Made by a program: the position numbers and the translations under genes. From Candidatus Krumholzibacteriia bacterium (GTDB lineage Bacteria > Krumholzibacteriota > Krumholzibacteriia > LZORAL124-64-63), in assembly GCA_027056825.1 (NCBI GenBank), contig JALUJS010000260.1:1309-10922 (forward strand): DNA of 9,614 bases. The letters are read 5' to 3'. The notes under the pieces are model-generated. The model did not search any database. It saw only the letters and a list, made by a program, of their open reading frames with translations, and had not been told where the DNA came from. Each line of letters opens with the position of its first letter. Positions within the stretch are counted from its first letter, which is position 1. This document shows, in pieces, positions 7,122-9,614 of this stretch.

Positions 7122-8534
7122 TCAATGCCCGGTGACCTTCCAGACGTCCAGCACGACCACGAAGGTCATGAACAGCAACAGGAAGATCAGGCCCATCTGC
7201 GTGGCGATGGCCTGGACGCGTTCGGGCACGGGTTTGCCTCCGCGCGCCACCTCCAGCAGCAGGAAGAGCACGTGTCCCCCGTCCAGCACGGGTATGGGCA
7301 GCAGGTTGAGCAGGAAGAGGTTGATGGAGAAGAAGGCCACGAAGTACATCAGGTGGCTGAAGCTCCAGCGCAACATCTCCCCCGCGGCCTGCCCGATGCG
7401 CAAGGGCCCGCCCACCGAATCGAGTCCCAGCTTGCGCCGCACGAAATCACCCAGGGTCTCCACCGTCATGCGGATGGTCGCCATGGTGCGTTGCCACCCC
7501 ATGACCAGGGCCTTGCCCGGCCCCACGCGCCGGTGGCCGTAGAAGGGCTCCATGAATACCCGCCCCACCGAACGGCCCGGAGCGATCTCCTTCAACTGGG
7601 GGGTCACGACGCCTTGCATCACCCGCCCGTCCCGCTTCCAGACCAGGGGCACGACCTTGCCGGCGCGGTCGTTGATCAGGCGCGCGATCTGGCTGAAGGA
7701 CGTCACCTCGTGGCCGTCCACGCTCAGGATCACATCCCCCTCGCGCAGGCCCAGGCGGTCCGCCGGGCCGCCCTTCTGGACCAGGCCGACGGTGGTGTTC
7801 CAGGCCTCCATGCCCAGGGTCCAGTAGCCCGCCGAATCGACGAAGGCCGGCTGCAGTTCCAGATCCACGGTGCGGCCGTCGCGCCGCACGCTCACCGGCA
7901 CCGCCGGCGCCGAGCGGCCGTCGCGCAGGCGTGCGGGCAGCAGGAGATCCTGGATCTGGTCCCAGCTGTCCACTTCCTTGCCGTCGACCGCGATGATCTC
8001 GTCGCCAACACGCAGGCCCGCCGCCGCGGCAGGACCGCCGGGAACCACATCGCCCACGCGGGTAAAGGGGATGACCTGGAGGCCGTCGGCCATGATCAGC
8101 CCTGCGTACAGCACGAAGGCCAGGATCACGTTGAACAGGGGTCCGGCCACGAACACCAGCAGGCGCTGCCAGGCGGGCTTGGCGTGGAACTGGCGGTCCA
8201 GGGGGATGCCCTCGTCGCGGTCCGCGGCCTCGGCGTTGCCCTCCTCGGTGCCCAGGGGATACTTGCGTTCCTCCCAGGTGCCGGTGTCCTGGATCTCCTC
8301 CATCATGCCCTCGCCCGCCATCTTCACGTAGCCGCCGAAAGGAATGGCCGACAGGACGTACTCCGTCTCGCCCCACCGCTTGCGGATCATCTTCGGGCCG
8401 ATGCCGATGGAGAACGTCTTGACGTAGACGCCGAAGAGTTTGCAGAAAAGGAAGTGTCCCAGTTCGTGCACGATGACCACCAGGCCGAGAGTGATCAGGA
8501 AGGCCACGACGGTCGTAAGGAGGGTACTGGACAA
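7122..8534 (-). CDS. rseP: RseP-type site-2 intramembrane zinc metalloprotease
   Basis: The 470-residue product belongs to the M50B site-2 protease family, which cuts transmembrane segments in the inner membrane. In E. coli RseP cleaves the anti-sigma factor RseA during outer-membrane stress and clears leftover signal peptides. The zinc site HELGH is at residues 23-27 (H23, E24, H27), at the end of the first membrane segment. The third ligand is in the LDG motif (D418), within NLLPIPVLDGGH. Two PDZ domains lie at about 155-228 and 240-312, both with a GLRxGD core. Four membrane segments are visible at about 8-22, 126-146, 396-412 and 446-463. The start is TTG at 8534-8532 because GGAG sits 7 nt upstream; the frame is open further upstream, but that stretch overlaps dxr. 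The gene ends in tandem TGA TGA. It begins 16 nt after dxr, so the two probably share a transcript. Oddity: an acidic insertion of some 25-30 residues before the second membrane segment. Confidence 0.96.
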   Translation of the reverse strand: MSSTLLTTVVAFLITLGLVVIVHELGHFLFCKLFGVYVKTFSIGIGPKMIRKRWGETEYVLSAIPFGGYVKMAGEGMMEEIQDTGTWEERKYPLGTEEGNAEAADRDEGIPLDRQFHAKPAWQRLLVFVAGPLFNVILAFVLYAGLIMADGLQVIPFTRVGDVVPGGPAAAAGLRVGDEIIAVDGKEVDSWDQIQDLLLPARLRDGRSAPAVPVSVRRDGRTVDLELQPAFVDSAGYWTLGMEAWNTTVGLVQKGGPADRLGLREGDVILSVDGHEVTSFSQIARLINDRAGKVVPLVWKRDGRVMQGVVTPQLKEIAPGRSVGRVFMEPFYGHRRVGPGKALVMGWQRTMATIRMTVETLGDFVRRKLGLDSVGGPLRIGQAAGEMLRWSFSHLMYFVAFFSINLFLLNLLPIPVLDGGHVLFLLLEVARGGKPVPERVQAIATQMGLIFLLLFMTFVVVLDVWKVTGH

Positions 8535-8541
8535 GACGACG

Positions 8542-8545
8542 CTCC
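8542..8545 (-). promoter_or_regulatory. Ribosome binding site deciding the TTG start of rseP
   Basis: GGAG on the minus strand lies 7 nt before the TTG at 8534, within the 16-nt dxr-rseP gap. No ATG or GTG is close by at a better distance, and the TTG gives the short N-terminus before the first membrane segment that is usual for RseP. Confidence 0.65.
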
Positions 8546-8550
8546 GCGGT

Positions 8551-9614
8551 TCAGCCGGCCAGGCCGGCGACGATGGCTGAGGCCAGACGCCGGGCCTCGG
8601 CGTCGAGACCCAGCACGGTTTCCAGGTCGGGGGCTTCGGTCCGGGGCATGCGCGCCAGCGCCTCGGACACGACGGCCCCAATATCAGTGAATCCGATGCT
8701 TCCTGCCAGCAGGGCCGCAACGGCCACCTCGTTGGCCGCATTGAGCACGATGGGAGCCGAACCGCCCTCGCGTCCGGCCCGGCGGGCCAGATCCAGGCAG
8801 GGGAAACGCCGGGTGTCGGGCCGCTCGAAGCGCAGCGCACCCACCGCGGCCAGGTCCAGGCATTCTCCGGCCAGGGGCAGGTGCCGCAATCCGCTCATGG
8901 CGTACTGCAGGGGCAGCCGCATGTCCGGCGTGCCGAGCTGGGCCACCAGCGCCCCGTCCACGAACTCCACCAGCGAGTGCACCACCGAGCCCGGGTGCAC
9001 CACCACGTCGATGGCGTCGTAAGGCACCCCGAACAGGTGGTGGGCCTCGATGACCTCCAGCCCCTTGTTCATCAGGGTGGCCGAATCCACGGTGATCTTG
9101 GGCCCCATGTCCCAGGTGGGATGGGCCAGGACGCGCTCCAGGGTCACATGTGCCAGTTCCCGGGCGGGGGTTTCCCGGAAGGGCCCGCCCGAGGCCGTCA
9201 GGACCAGCCGGGCCACCTCGGACGCCGGCCGCGCCCCCAGGCACTGGGCGATGGCCGCGTGTTCCGAATCCACCGGCAGGATCTCGGCCCCGCCCGCGGC
9301 AACCGCCGCAGCCACCAGATCGCCGCCCATGACCAGGGTTTCCTTGTTGGCCAGGGCCACGCGCATGCCCAGGCCCGCCGCCGCCAGGGTGGGTTCCAGC
9401 CCCACGGCCCCCACCAGCCCGTTGACCAGGCAATCGGCCCCGGCCTCCCGGACCAGCGTCACCAGGGAATTCCCCTCGGCATCCACCAGGCGGGCCAGCC
9501 CGGCCAGGCCATCTGCCGCCACACCGCGCGCCTCCGCATCGGTGACGGCCGCCAGGGGGACCAGGTCGGGCTGGATCGCCCTGAGTTCCACAAGCATGTC
9601 CCGCAGGACACCGG
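8551..9614 (-). CDS. dxr: 1-deoxy-D-xylulose 5-phosphate reductoisomerase, N-terminus outside the window
   Basis: Dxr (IspC) converts 1-deoxy-D-xylulose 5-phosphate to 2-C-methyl-D-erythritol 4-phosphate with NADPH and a divalent metal. This is the first committed step of the MEP pathway to isoprenoids, in the cytoplasm. Numbered from the methionine at 9597, the metal-binding stretch PVDSEH has D110, S111 and E112. NKETLV is at 84-89, the substrate loop HPTWDMGPKITVDSAT at 159-174, and MNKGLE at 176-181 carries the third ligand E181. HPGSVVHS is at 201-208 and LNAANEVAVA at 285-294. The frame stays open to the right edge, and the residues just before 9597 align with the family, so that methionine is internal. 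Roughly 40 N-terminal residues are missing, including the GSTGSIG nucleotide-binding loop. All active-site residues that can be seen are kept. rseP follows after 16 nt; this order is common in diderm bacteria, where lipid and envelope genes often lie upstream. Confidence 0.97.
   Translation of the reverse strand, partial: GVLRDMLVELRAIQPDLVPLAAVTDAEARGVAADGLAGLARLVDAEGNSLVTLVREAGADCLVNGLVGAVGLEPTLAAAGLGMRVALANKETLVMGGDLVAAAVAAGGAEILPVDSEHAAIAQCLGARPASEVARLVLTASGGPFRETPARELAHVTLERVLAHPTWDMGPKITVDSATLMNKGLEVIEAHHLFGVPYDAIDVVVHPGSVVHSLVEFVDGALVAQLGTPDMRLPLQYAMSGLRHLPLAGECLDLAAVGALRFERPDTRRFPCLDLARRAGREGGSAPIVLNAANEVAVAALLAGSIGFTDIGAVVSEALARMPRTEAPDLETVLGLDAEARRLASAIVAGLAG

Noticed and set aside
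7098..8690. A plus-strand open frame of about 530 codons opposite rseP
   Set aside because: It is rich in H, Q, D and G with no domain or plausible ribosome binding site, and the opposite strand carries all RseP motifs.
8535..8840. A 102-codon in-frame upstream extension of rseP
   Set aside because: It overlaps dxr in another frame and would put a long charged stretch before the first catalytic membrane segment. The TTG at 8534 has a good Shine-Dalgarno.
9595..9597. ATG at 9597 as the true dxr start
   Set aside because: The frame is open to the edge and the upstream residues fit the family; starting here would remove the NADPH-binding loop.
1..9614. CRISPR arrays, mobile elements, tRNA or rRNA genes, riboswitches
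   Set aside because: No regularly spaced repeats, transposase or integrase motifs, terminal inverted repeats or structured RNA signatures were seen on either strand. The apparent repetitiveness of CCAGG/GGTCC-like words reflects codon bias.

Overview
The window is high-GC DNA from a diderm (two-membrane) bacterium and is almost entirely coding. It holds five minus-strand genes and one small plus-strand gene. An Omp85 barrel protein, a TamB homologue, an RseP-type site-2 protease and a small lipoprotein together imply an outer membrane. Dxr implies isoprenoid synthesis by the MEP (non-mevalonate) route. The proteins do not read as close relatives of the E. coli versions. The strong GC bias, TTG/GTG starts and gene order would suit a high-GC non-proteobacterial lineage such as one in the FCB superphylum, but this placement is a guess. 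I see no tRNA, rRNA, CRISPR array, insertion sequence, phage or plasmid gene. No stretch over 300 bases lacks a gene.

Layout, read along the minus strand from the right edge. The 5' end of dxr lies outside the window; the gene ends at 8551. After 16 nt comes rseP (8534-7122), starting at a TTG with a good Shine-Dalgarno, so dxr and rseP look co-transcribed. A 145-residue lipoprotein gene (6648-7085) lies on the plus strand, convergent with rseP across a 36-nt gap that contains a short hairpin. It is divergent from the Omp85 gene across about 128 nt, the most likely place for promoters. The Omp85 gene (6519-4396) has three POTRA domains and a 16-strand-type barrel, which fits TamA better than BamA. 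Its stop overlaps the start of tamB (4396-533) as TGATG. After 80 nt, the first 150 codons of a UvrD/PcrA-type helicase run off the left edge.

The genes form a mostly envelope-centred block. TamA and TamB form an inner-to-outer-membrane conduit for outer-membrane protein or lipid traffic. RseP is the intramembrane protease that in studied bacteria signals outer-membrane folding stress and clears signal peptides. In many diderms dxr-rseP is followed directly by bamA; here the place is held by a counter-oriented orphan lipoprotein and a tamA-tamB pair. The most uncertain and most interesting gene is that lipoprotein. Otherwise the window is largely conserved housekeeping DNA, and I found no convincing undescribed multi-gene system.
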